Assembly (NCBI GenBank): GCA_950295325.1
Contig: OX485807.1
Coordinates: 14,411,001 to 14,475,000, forward strand
Direction: 5' to 3'
Source of the DNA: Polytrichum commune
Lineage: Eukaryota > Streptophyta > Polytrichopsida > Polytrichales > Polytrichaceae
Length of the DNA stretch: 64,000 nt
Shown: positions 25,624 through 34,877 of the stretch, one piece after another
How the letters are laid out: each line of letters begins with the position of its first letter
How positions within the stretch are numbered: the stretch's first letter is position 1
Notes under the pieces: generated by a model
Database searches by the model: none
Seen by the model: the letters and a program-made list of their open reading frames with translations, nothing else
Told to the model about the DNA's origin: nothing
Position numbers and translations under genes: made by a program

Positions 25624-25852
25624 TAGCTACTAGATGGTTCGATTAGTCTTTCGCCCCTATACCCAAGTCTGACGAACGATTTGCACGTCAGTATCGCTAC
25701 GAGCCTCCACCAGAGTTTCCTCTGGCTTCGCCCTGCTCAGGCATAGTTCACCATCTTTCGGGTCCCAACAGGTATGCTCACACTCAAACCTTTCACAGAA
25801 GATCAGGGTCGGTCGATGGTGCTCCCCTTTGTTACTGGGGGATCCCACCTGT
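25087..25852 (-). pseudogene. 25S (large-subunit) rRNA fragment, antisense
   Basis: Read on the minus strand this is domain II-type LSU rRNA: CCGACCCTGATCTTCTGTGA, AACTATGCCTGAGCAGGGCG, TGACGTGCAAATCGTTCGTC, GGCGAAAGACTAATCGAACC, CTGGCGATGCGGGATGAACC and ATGAGTAGGAGGGCGTGG. It stays close to plant 25S sequence for about 760 bases and then breaks off at ACTAACC...ATCCTAAG. It is not a functional rRNA gene: it is truncated at both sides and sits within an intron. Short open frames on either strand here are artefacts of rRNA. Confidence 0.92.
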
Positions 25853-25873
25853 CAGGTTCCTTGCGCCTCAATG

Positions 25874-25903
25874 AAGCCTTGTCTCGGATCCGAGACAAGG
25901 CTT
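25874..25903. repeat. Recurrent palindrome, 30-bp perfect form, between two rRNA copies
   Basis: The 20-bp core is flanked by AAGCC and GGCTT, giving 30 self-complementary bases. It sits exactly between the end of one rRNA copy and the start of a duplicated rRNA block, as if inserted at or causing the duplication junction. Confidence 0.9.
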
Positions 25904-25997
25904 TCGGGTCCCAACAGGTATGCTCACACTCAAACCTTTCACAGAAGATCAGGGTCGGTCGATGGTGCTCCCCTTTGTTACCGGGGGATCCCACCGT
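25901..25997 (-). pseudogene. Duplicated 97-bp block of the 25S rRNA fragment
   Basis: This repeats 25755-25852 nearly base for base (CTTTCGGGTCCCAACAGGTA through CCCCTTTGTTAC; one T/C difference before GGGGGATCCCACC). The two copies are direct repeats separated by 25853-25900. Confidence 0.9.
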
Positions 25998-26134
25998 GTG
26001 TGTGGATTTAATTCTCAGCAGGCAATGAAACTGGAAGTTTCATTTTTTCTCAAGTTTGTGCTGTGAGAAATATGTGCTTCCATTATCTTGCTCTTTCGAG
26101 CCCTTGGTTGCTTCTGCACCTACTCACCCAATGT

Positions 26135-26545
26135 CCGGGGAGAATTTCCGGCATACTCGGTCGAGATCTTAGTGTTTCCCAGTCCAAACCAGTTACATGT
26201 TGACATCTATCAGGTTTTCTTTATCAATTAGAGGTAGATTCCATATATCATTCCTCTAAGATGATCGGTAGTTTTCCCGAAGTCTTGAACTTCAACTGGG
26301 TAGTTCTCAAACTCAACCGGTTCATCCTGTAACTAGCGATTGGTCCTCCCTGTTCATTAATTGTACTGACCCGCTTCGTGGTTTCAATTTCACAGTTGTG
26401 ATCTTCATCATGAAGGAGAGTAACGACCCTAGTGACCAACTTGAGGTATTTCACGAAATTCAAGAAATTTGAAATTGCAGCTCAACTTGGAAACACTGGG
26501 ATCTCAACCAATTATGTCCAAAAATCTCCCCGGACACTAACCTGT
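26135..26545. repeat. Inverted and direct copies of the dispersed repeat seen at 18043-18265
   Basis: 26135-26350 matches 18043-18265 as reverse complement, whereas 26475-26545 matches the end of the same repeat in forward orientation (GGAAACACTGGGATCTCAAC, AAATCTCCCCGGACACT). The arrangement is therefore partly foldback. Confidence 0.6.
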
Positions 26546-27366
26546 ATAGAAAAAATGGGCTTGAATTCACATCGGTGGAATTGCACCGTTACTTCTTATA
26601 CTTTCTTTCTTTCTATTTCTCCTTTTGTGAGCAATGTTAGAAGTAACTTGGGAACAATTACTCACTTTTTGGCGTTCTTTCCTCCGGAATCCAGAAGCAG
26701 GATGCCATCATCATGCCCGATGAATGTCACGGAGAGCAGATCAACTGACTGATAGATTCTCACAGCCACCCTCGAACCCTGCAATTTCAAATTTCTGGTA
26801 TTTTATTTCTGTAAGTTCTGTGACAAGGAAAAATCAATGTTAGTGGACTTGACGGGTCTTACAGCTGCAGCCTGCTTTTGAAAGTACTTGCATAGTGATG
26901 TGGAACCCTCCAATCGAATCTGAAGCTTGAACCTGCAAATCGTCTCTAGAGCTAATTCCAAATCTAATTGCCAATGTGAGGATCAACAAATCTGGCGTTT
27001 TACTGTCAAGTTTTAGGGGTATTCTTCCGCACTGTCTTCACACTTGCGAGCCTACTTGCATCAACCTTTGTGAGTACATTCTTTCAAATAGCCCCGAACA
27101 TCAAAAGCTGAGCCTTGCCATTGGAACTTGAAGGTTGAGCGACAATGAGCACTGATGAGATTGAGCCGAGGATTGAGCAGGCTCTGGATCCATCACTTCT
27201 GAACTAATATCCTCGGAGTGACATGTAATTAAGGTAGCATTCGACAGGTTTCGCAACTAATAAAATACCTAAAACAAGGTAACGTTATGTCTAGGGTGTG
27301 GGCTTTTGATTTTAGTAATGCATAGATAACTCAATCTAAACTAGAGTTCTCCCATTGCATGGGCAC

Positions 27367-27435
27367 TTTCCAGTTCGCTCGCCGTTACTAGGGAAATCCT
27401 GGTTAGTTTCTTCTCCTCCGCTTAGTGATATGCTT
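27367..27435 (-). pseudogene. 5' end fragment of 25S rRNA, antisense
   Basis: On the minus strand it reads AAGCATATCACTAAGCGGAG, GAGAAGAAACTAACCAGG and CCTAGTAACGGCGAGCGAAC, the conserved first part of LSU rRNA. Its orientation and order relative to 25087-25997 are those of one original 25S insertion that lost the intervening part. A half copy of the palindrome (TTGTCTCGGA) begins exactly where rRNA identity stops. Confidence 0.9.
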
Positions 27436-27446
27436 GTCTCGGAATG

Positions 27447-27468
27447 GTTGTCTCGGATCCAAGACAAC
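27447..27468. repeat. Recurrent palindrome, one mismatch
   Basis: GTTGTCTCGGATCCAAGACAAC; the single A for G breaks one base pair. A half site, TTGTCTCGGA, lies just upstream at 27434-27443. Confidence 0.85.
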
Positions 27469-28212
27469 TAAATCGGGGTTCATCCATGGCCATATTTCAT
27501 CCCAAGCCTTGACTTGGAGCTTGAAGTCCAGAGTACTCCCGGAGCTGCTTAAAAAATAATAATAATATGTGTGTGTTTTTGATCTGTCATCACAAGAGAA
27601 ACGTAATCTGCACTGCAGAGTTGAAGGGGATGGAGCTTAGGGTTTGGTGTCTCTATGTGGGGTCAAATTGCAACTTCACATTGTGTTTTGAATTGGAAAA
27701 AAACATTGCATGTTTTGTGAAAACTTGCAATTAGCGTGCACAAGTTGTTCATAAGTTCACTGCATTGTCGGGGTATTGTCTTCCTCTCCACTTGTATGCT
27801 CAACTCAAATGCCTTGAATCAGTTTCTTAAATTCACCATTAAAATGAAGTTTGGTGGTCAAATGAAATTGTTGGAGATTAATCTCAAACTTAGAGAGAGA
27901 TATAATTGTCATCCTGGTGCTTAAACGCATGGCTTGCTTGAGATTAGATTCTGGTAAATGTTTTACCCCCAAACATTCAAGGTACCAAATCAAGCAAAAA
28001 ATAAGGTTATTCTAAATCAGATATAGGTCAATTTTAAATCAGATTATGAAAAATCATTTCCTGAAGAGTTGATTCTTTTGGCTTAGGTCATTTGACATGT
28101 CAAAGATCGCTCTCCAGCTTCAGCAGAAAATGATACGAGAGTGTTGAAAGATAATTGTCAAGTAGCAGGGCTTCATGTACATCAGAGAAACCCGTCAGTT
28201 TTCCTCTAGGAT

Positions 28213-28676
28213 TGTGCATTAAATGGGTTGTCTCGGATCCGAGACAAGGGTGGACGGGTACTATTTCATTTTTTTGTTTTTTGAAAATGCTCTTGTCCTC
28301 ATTGCTTGGTTGTAGTTTTTTTTTTCGAAAATGCTTTCTTTCTCAATTCGTTAAGGGACTCACTCCAATTTTGTGCGTTAAATTTGTTGTCTCGGATCCG
28401 AGACAAGGGTGGACGGGTACTATATCATTTTTTTTTTGAAAATGCTCTTGTCCTCATTGCTTGGTTGTAGTTTTTTTTTCGAAAATACTTTATTTCTCAA
28501 TTCGTTAAGGGACTCACTCCAATTTTGTGCGTTAAATTTGTTGTCTCGGATCCAAAACAAGGGTGGACGGGTACTATTTCATTTTTTTTTTCAAAATGAT
28601 GTTGTTCTCATTATTTGGTTTTAGTCTTTTTTTTGAAAATGCTCTTATTTCTCAATTCTCTTATCCATATGCGCAG
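28213..28676 (+). repeat. About 155-bp tandem repeat, three copies, each with the palindrome
   Basis: Units start with the palindrome at 28229, 28387 and 28541 (spacings 158 and 154). Each goes on with GGGTGGACGGGTACTA, a T-run, GAAAATGCTCTTGTCC, TTGGTTGTAG, CTCAATTCGTTAAGGGACTC and TTTTGTGCGTTAAAT. The third unit merges into the acceptor of exon 3. Palindrome arms are perfect in copies 1 and 2; copy 3 reads TCCAAAACAA. Confidence 0.9.
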
Positions 28677-29770
28677 ATGACTCACAAATTTGCAGAGGGT
28701 GAAAGCGAGAGCCCAAAGGTCAACATGGAGGTTGAAGATGGTGGTTTAGCAGAGATTGAGGAGAAATTACGGAGAGCCGTGAGAGGCAATTCACATGATG
28801 CAATTCAAAGTGCACTTGAATCTCCAAACTGTGAACTTGACGTGCCCTTGTGCAGGATGATTCCTATGAAGGATGTTAGAGAGCCCTTGAAGACTGATAT
28901 TCAGAAGTTGAAGGCAGAGTTCTCTCGTGGGTATAGGCGGGCATCAGCCTGCTTCTATCTATCCTTAAGGAGTTTTAGAATGGAAGAAGCAACCGTCACG
29001 GAGACTCATCGGGCTTCATGGTCGGATTTGTGGCGCAAGGAGGATTTGGAGTTTGAAGCTCGATTGGCAAAAAATCCAGCATTAGGAAAGTATTCTAATC
29101 GGTTTTTCTACGTATGGGACGGGAATCACCGTCATATTGCATGGATGCATGTTATTAGTGCCCTCCATAAAGATGATGCATTTTTTTCATGTTCCCGTAT
29201 GTTCTGTTTTCATCAACGTATCTTCAGAAAATTGTAACATGCTATTGCATACGATGACAGATTGAAACAAGTAAGTTCTTCAAAATATGTTATTTGATTT
29301 TCGAATTTCTTGTTATTTATTATTTAAATACTCATGTTAGTAAATGCATCGTGTATCATTTGTATTCTTAGTTGAGGTGTATGTAATCCAGAAAAAACCA
29401 GGTTGATCACATCGCCCAACACTTCACGCACAATGTCAAGCGTGTCCAGCAATTGGGATTGCTAGACTTTGATCAACTTAAAGGACTTGTCAGTGATGAA
29501 GACCTTCAAGCTAGTATTCTTGAGTGGAATCGTCACGGTGGGAAGAGACGGAAGTGGTATCATCTTACTCACGATGCATTCATCAATTGTTTATACGAGG
29601 TAAATTACTTGTCTACTATCAATTTGTCACCTACAAGTTTAAATGAGAACTTGTCTGAATTTGTTATCTTTGTTTGTAGCAAGAAATCTCCGCAGCATAA
29701 GAAGAGGCAATCAGGTGGTACAAAGACAGTCTTGTCACCGGTACAAGCGAAGATAGAATTGGAAGTCCGT
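28677..29770 (+). pseudogene. ParB/sulfiredoxin-like domain segment of the fusion gene
   Basis: The translation runs CRMIPMKDVREPLKTDIQKL, then KAEFSRGYRRASACFYLSLR, and reaches FYVWDGNHRHIAWMHVISAL (key residues D-G-N-H-R-x-x-A at 29118-29144). A position-specifying 'I-x-x-x-x-V-R-x-P' strand, a helix and then D/E-G-x-H-R-x-x-A is the ParB/Srx N-terminal layout, where the GxHR loop binds nucleotide and metal. A T7 run at 29181-29187 shifts the frame: the frame after one T fewer reads HVPVCSVFINVSSENC, while the original frame resumes as AYDDRLKQ before the donor GTAAGT. Exon 4 (29402-29599) follows in phase. Exon 5 reads QEISAA, then TAA (29698-29700), then EEAIRWYKDSLVTG. ParB identity rests on motif and layout only. 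Confidence 0.62.
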
Positions 29771-31060
29771 TGTCGTGATGTGGGCGGTCTATTAGTTAGA
29801 ATTTAGATATTTTATTTGTTTTCGTTATTTTTAAGTTAATCTTAGTTAGGTAAAAACCGGTCTTAAGTTGAAGACCGGATGAATTGATAAATGGATGTGG
29901 TAGGTAGGATTGGATTTACCGGCGGGCCAATAGCTAACCACCTAGGAGTTCTAGAAGGTTTTTACTTTAAATTCCTATTGGCTTGCCGGATTAGCTTTTA
30001 GCCCCAAACTTCCTATTTCTAGCGGGATAAAGGTTCTAGAAACCTTTAAACCCATATCTTTCTTATTTCTAGTAGGATAAGGATTCTATAAATCTTTAAC
30101 CCCAAAAGTCACCCATTAGCAAGCCACTTGGAGGGGTTCTAGAGGACCTTACCTCGATGGTTTCCTATTGGCCGAAAGGGGGCAAGGTGGAAGACTATTT
30201 AAGGGGTGTCAGAAGAGTGTTTAGGGGGACCATTAGTATTTTGAAGTTGATACTTGTGTAGGATCGAAGGAGCTTAGAACATTTTGAGAGGAATAAGTAC
30301 TTAGGAGGCTCATTTATACAAAAGGGTGTGGAGGTGTGGCATTTAGAGTGACTAGATTGCACTAGGTGCACTACTTGTTGAGTTTTATTGGTTATGAACT
30401 TGATCAAAATTTTATAGTGAAAGATTTGTCAATTATGGATGATCGGAGTGTTCAATGGATATGAAAATTTGAGGAATTATTTATTCTGAGTTATGAAAAT
30501 TGTGGTAAAAATTTGAGAGCTTCAATCATTGGCATGAAAACGTTATTAAGAGTTGAAGGGAAGGGTGTCTAGGAACAAAACCAACTAAACTAGGAAAGTT
30601 TGAAAATATGTATATTTTAGAGGATTATAGATATGAATACTAAAATTTGACACTACCTTTTGAACTTACACATCTATCTTGTGTTAAAATCTGAGATTTA
30701 TTGGAAATAAGAGTAGGAAGTTATTAAGATTTTAGTGACCGGGTGTTTTATCACAGCATTCATGCTAGGTAGTTAAAGTTAGAATATAATACATAACTTT
30801 TGCATATGAACTCTGATTGTGCTCAAATTTGGTGAGAATGTTTTCATAAGGTACTTAATAAGTAAACTAAATTTCACTTGAAGAAGATGAGTTGGTTTTG
30901 AGTTATACTATTCTGAAGTTTAGAGGGACCATATTGAGAGAGATTTACATCAAGAGTGTAGAAGAAGGTAAGCTACTATATATTTTTTTAAACACTACCA
31001 TAAAATAGAAGCCCGGCGCTTACCGGATAGTGCACATTTTCCTTGACACCGTTTGAACTA
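29770..31060 (+). other. Noncoding insert or intron within the fusion gene, LTR-like character
   Basis: Between the last residues of exon 5 and the exon ending at 31171 lie about 1.25 kb with no coding sequence. A stretch resembling a promoter (CTATTTAAGGGGTGTC at about 30196) and TG/CA-like limits hint at a solo LTR, but I found no target-site duplication or second LTR. An ordinary intron is equally possible. Confidence 0.25.
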
Positions 31061-31239
31061 CAGGCCGCCGCAACTAAAGCTGTTGAGGCAAAGAAGACCT
31101 CCCTCTCCACAGACCTATCTCGGTACCTCGCAATTACCAATCCAGCAAATGGAGAGGGTTTCATAAGAGAGGTATGTGCTCCACCATCTATCATAGATTT
31201 TTTTGTTTTTTGTAATTTTATTCAACTTGGTTTGCATGG

Positions 31240-31253
31240 TCTCGGATCCGAGA
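31240..31253. repeat. Recurrent palindrome, core 14 bp, in intron 6
   Basis: TCTCGGATCCGAGA is perfect, and the outer arms are eroded (GG...GAA). This is the only copy downstream of the ParB-like exons. Confidence 0.75.
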
Positions 31254-31885
31254 GAAGTTAGATGGGACGTTTATAATAAATATTTATGAAATAATAATCC
31301 TCTTACTATTGTGTGCTTTGTTTTAGAAAAAGTTCTATGTGGCTGAGGTAAGTGATTAGTTAAATTAGGAGGCCTTCACTGGTTTTTGTGATGCTATTTT
31401 GTGTGGTTGGCTTGATTATGGGTTTAAGAGAGATAAAAGAAACAATTAATGTCGTAAATTTTATATATATGTCATTAAATGTTTTCTATATTATGTCTTT
31501 TTTTGTAGTGCAAATTTTTACTAATCTAATTGTACTTTTGAAAGTAGATTATTCGTCACTTTGATATCTTTCAAGTGAAGCTTGAGATGACTTCAGAGAA
31601 ACTACAACTTATTGCAACAACAAAGGTTTCTTCGAAGCACAAAGAGAGATGGTGAAGGTGCTGGAATATGAGTAAGGAGAGTCGTAAAGAATACAACTTT
31701 CCTCCCTCACCCACTTCTGATTCAGTTCTTCGGATTTGGATAGATCAAGCTGCCTTCTGGGCTGGGGTATGTTATTTTGAACCGTATATTTTAATTTTTT
31801 GGTGAAGTTTAAGTTATATCTAAAATTTGAGAATTAGATGGATTGAATTGAATTTGTTTTGCTGAATAATTGTACATTGTTGTAG

Positions 31886-33821
31886 TTAGAGGAAGAGGCA
31901 GTAAATCGATTTGAGAAAATTATGGAGGAAAATGCTATCATATTGAAGACCGAGGACTTGCCCAACCCAGTGGACGATATTGGAACTTGGATTGAGTCCC
32001 ATTCTATTATTTTGTGGGGGAAGGCTTTCAAAGAATTTTTTTCAAAGGATGGCACTTATACGAAGAAGGAGTTATTTCTTGTCCAAGCTGGTACTGAGAA
32101 TGCTATGAAGAGAGCTATCTTGAGATATTTCTGGAGGGAGTTGGTGATTAAGGGGGCCATTGATAGGAAGAACATTCCTCAACGTTTTAACAAGTGGGTG
32201 GATGTTTCTAGTAGTGAATGTATTTTTTCAGACTATCAGAAAAAATATTTTGGAAGACCTCATCTTCTTCAATGTCCTTGGTATCTTGAGTTAAAGGAAA
32301 ATGAAAGATGTCCTGGAGAGGAGAGAGCCTTGAAGGCTAGTTGTGACAATATGATGCAACAATTAGAGGTTGAGAATTTGGTGCATATTGAAGAAGATGC
32401 ATCGGAGGTGGGTGATGACAGCTCTATATCTCACAAACAAAGGAAGAAATTGGCTGACAATAAAGCAAAGGTTGAAACTCGTTTGAAGGAGAAAGAAGAA
32501 AAGAAGAAATGCAAGGAGGAGGAAATAAAGTTGAAGAAGGAGGTTGTGGCACGGAACAAAGAGTTGGCGAAGCTTGTGTTAAAGGAAGGGCCAGAGAAAC
32601 TTCTTTCTTATGTGGGTATTTCTCCTTCAAGCAGTAGCATGCCCGCTACTATAAGTCCTTTGGTTTCTCAGGTGCCTCTTTCCGTTGCCCTTTTTTCTTC
32701 ACAAACGGTGTATACTATCCCATGCTCGTAGTTGGATGATGTAGAGAGTGGGATAGAGATCATCAATGATAGTCCTTCAGGTATTTTGGACTTGTTTGAT
32801 GATGTTACTGAGAGTGATGAGCCAAAGATTTGGAGGCGTATGAAGGCATGGATTAAAGATCATCAAGGTAAAAAGATTCGAAATTATGTGGGTTATGAAG
32901 CTGACAATATAGTTGATCTTGTTATCTTTGATGTTCCAGAGGATTTACCTGTTCTTGGACTTGGTATTGCTGGTGAAATTCCACCTTGGAACCGTCATCC
33001 AAAGACTAAACCAGAGGGTATAGATGGAATAGTGGAATTCATATGGATCAAGAGGCATTTTGAGTTTGCCATGCAGTTTCTTCAAGATGATGGTGCCCTC
33101 ATTGTATTTTATCCTGATTCAAAGTTTATATCCAATGAGCTTTTATCTTGGGTGGATTAGGCAAATTTTCAGGAGGAATCCAAGTGGTTTGCAATTAACG
33201 GCCTTCCTTTTACTGTCCCGGATCATCCATCCCGTATGCACAAAGTGTTTCATGGTGAAATGCTCTGTTAGAAAGGAAAATCCGGATGAAGAGGTTCCAA
33301 TGTCCAATTTTGTGTTTTGTGACCATCCTGAACTTCTTGCACAGGGCATCAAGTTGTCATCAGATGGACATCTCACAAACCTCATTGATGTTGATTCTCT
33401 AACTGTTCAGTCGGAGAATAGAATGCCATTTAGAGGTGCACGGAAGAAGTCTTCTAATTACTCATCGCTCTTATTGATCTCTGCACGGTTGAAGATGACA
33501 TTGTCATGGACCTCACAGCCTCCACATGTATTATATTTTCCCTATACTTTTCTTTTGATATGTTTTGTCATTAATTTATACCAAGTACTAAATGGTATTG
33601 TTTATTTCAGGTGCTTCTGTTCGGGCATCAAAGAGTCTTCATCGTCATATTATTGCATTTGAATATGACAATATCTTATACAAAGAGGTATTGGTTCGTC
33701 TTCTTCCCCAAGCTGAAGAAGTTCAGTCAGTCAAAGTTACAAGGTCTTCTCCAAAGAAGAAACGCCCTTTGGAGAATGCAGATGAGCCAGAGAAGAAGAC
33801 TGTTGCCAAGCGAGCTTGTAA
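31886..33821 (+). pseudogene. Beta-class amino-methyltransferase-like segment of the fusion gene
   Basis: After a charged coiled coil (KVETRLKEKEEKKKCKEEE) come, in order: VDLVIFDVPEDLPVLGLG (D-V-P-E at 32930-32941, where motif IV D/S/N-P-P-Y/F is expected); PWNRHPKTKPEGIDG; FAMQFLQDDGALIVFYPD (the strand following motif IV); FRGARKKS (motif X-like, just before the SAM pocket); LLIALIDLCTVEDDIVMDLT (in the shifted frame); and ASVRASKSLHRHIIAFEYDN. The last parts resemble motif I and II, 'DPFxGxGTxxxA...R..igiE.D', which in beta-class N4C/N6A enzymes lie C-terminal of motif IV. Motif IV and I are degenerate: Gly positions are lost and the splice at 33527/33611 creates Cys. Either a TAG or a 60-bp intron lies at 32672-32731. 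Catalytic activity is doubtful even before decay. Phage proteins often fuse ParB and such methylases. Confidence 0.6.
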
Positions 33822-34211
33822 GTAAGTCTACACTATCTATCTTCAAATTTTTAAACATGTCCTCAATTTTTCTTACCAACATTTTTAAATGGTTGATTTT
33901 TACTTGTTTATAGATGGCGCAAGGAAGCGTTGAAGTCCTCTATGATGAAGTATGATGGAAGCATTCTCTCACACTATATCAGTAAGATTAGAAGCCCTAT
34001 TAGACCTCTTCAACTTCCTTTTCATGCTGAGATTGTTGCAGAAGCGCATGCAGCTACTTCATCACCAGACCTTTCTCCAGAAAAACATAGTAGTTGCCGT
34101 CCTGTAGAAAAATATTTCCATATTTCTGCAGAAGTTGATGGATTATCTAGTGACAGTGATAGCGAGGAAGGATGGATTGAGGCTTCTAATGATGTTGAAA
34201 TGTCTTCGTGA

Positions 34212-34877
34212 TCATTGAAGCACTTCACATAAAAATACGTGTATTTCCTTCTAATATACGATCTATTTTTATTTTTATGAACCTTGGATTTTAAGAACTT
34301 TAAAGGCTTTGAAGATCTACATAGCATTGTCCTCGACATCGACGACCAATTGCTTTGTTCCGATGTTCAAACGGAAGCTAGACATATGTATGATGAATTG
34401 TGATGATCGTTTGAGACGTTTTAGCAAAACCTCAACAAACTGACATTTAATGTCAAGCATAAAAAATTCATGCATTCGCGACAAACGACTCTGCATGACA
34501 TATTCAAACAATAAAATACAAACCCTGATTTTTGTTAAAAAAAAATTGCACACTTAACCATGATGGGTACTTAAATGGATGCGTACTTTATTAACCACTT
34601 TAATGTCTAGATGATGACTATTTAAATTGGGCCATTTGAAAAAAATTCAACCATGTTGATATGCCATGTTGGGAGATTCTAATGTACCAAAGGTGTTTTT
34701 TTTTGTTTACAAGGTCTTTCCAAAAAAATTCATTTGTGTGAACTGCAAAAATCCCTCCGCGGGAATAGGACCTTGATTAATTTTTGTTAAATAATATGTA
34801 GATTTTATAGAATGAAACCATAAATTCTCCACGGTCATAGGGTCTATATCATACATTTCATTGAAAAATTTGAAGAA
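34212..34877. other. Noncoding tail of the 15.5-kb element
   Basis: AT-rich, no gene. The fusion gene ends in TGA at 34209-34211; 3'-UTR and polyadenylation signals are not distinct. Confidence 0.4.

Larger units (their letters stand above)
24922..28676 (+). other. Large intron 2 of the fusion gene, filled with repeats and rRNA debris
   Basis: The donor GTAGGT follows ...LAEE at 24921 and the acceptor GCGCAG precedes the ATG at 28677, phase 0 to phase 0. Within it lie antisense 25S rRNA pieces, two copies of a dispersed repeat, the recurrent palindromes and a 155-bp tandem repeat. Confidence 0.65.
24426..34211 (+). pseudogene. ParB/sulfiredoxin-like plus amino-DNA-methyltransferase-like fusion gene, decayed
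   Basis: Exons I can join by GT-AG sites and phase: 24426-24644, 24835-24921, 28677-29273 (approx.), 29402-29599, 29680 to about 29770, about 31065-31171, 31327-31347, 31548-31766, 31886-32671, 32732-33527, 33611-33821 and 33914-34211. Most joins are phase 0. The N-terminus is Arg-rich (RSCRGRGRRRSSHF, AQRRRREK), then comes an acidic linker, the ParB-like domain (exons 3-5), a middle region with a Lys/Glu coiled coil, the methyltransferase-like domain and a Ser/acidic tail (DGLSSDSDSEEGW). In-frame stops lie at 29698-29700 (TAA), 31653-31655 (TGA) and 33158-33160 (TAG). Frameshifts lie in the T7 run at 29181-29187, near 33265 and near 33455. It is divergent from the transposase gene inside the same element. 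This copy cannot make the full protein. Exon 5-6 limits are uncertain because the intervening 1.2 kb may hold an insertion. Confidence 0.75.

Noticed and set aside
25105..25994. Several open frames on both strands in the rRNA-like region
   Set aside because: They are translations of 25S rRNA sequence; the plus and minus frames overlap fully and repeat with the 97-bp duplication.
25042..28560. CRISPR-like array from regularly spaced palindromes
   Set aside because: Eukaryotic context, spacings of hundreds of bases and homologous, not unique, spacers in the 155-bp array rule this out.
29770..31060. Solo LTR between exons of the fusion gene
   Set aside because: Promoter-like words suggest it, but no TG..CA ends with a 5-bp duplication could be fixed; kept only as a low-confidence note.
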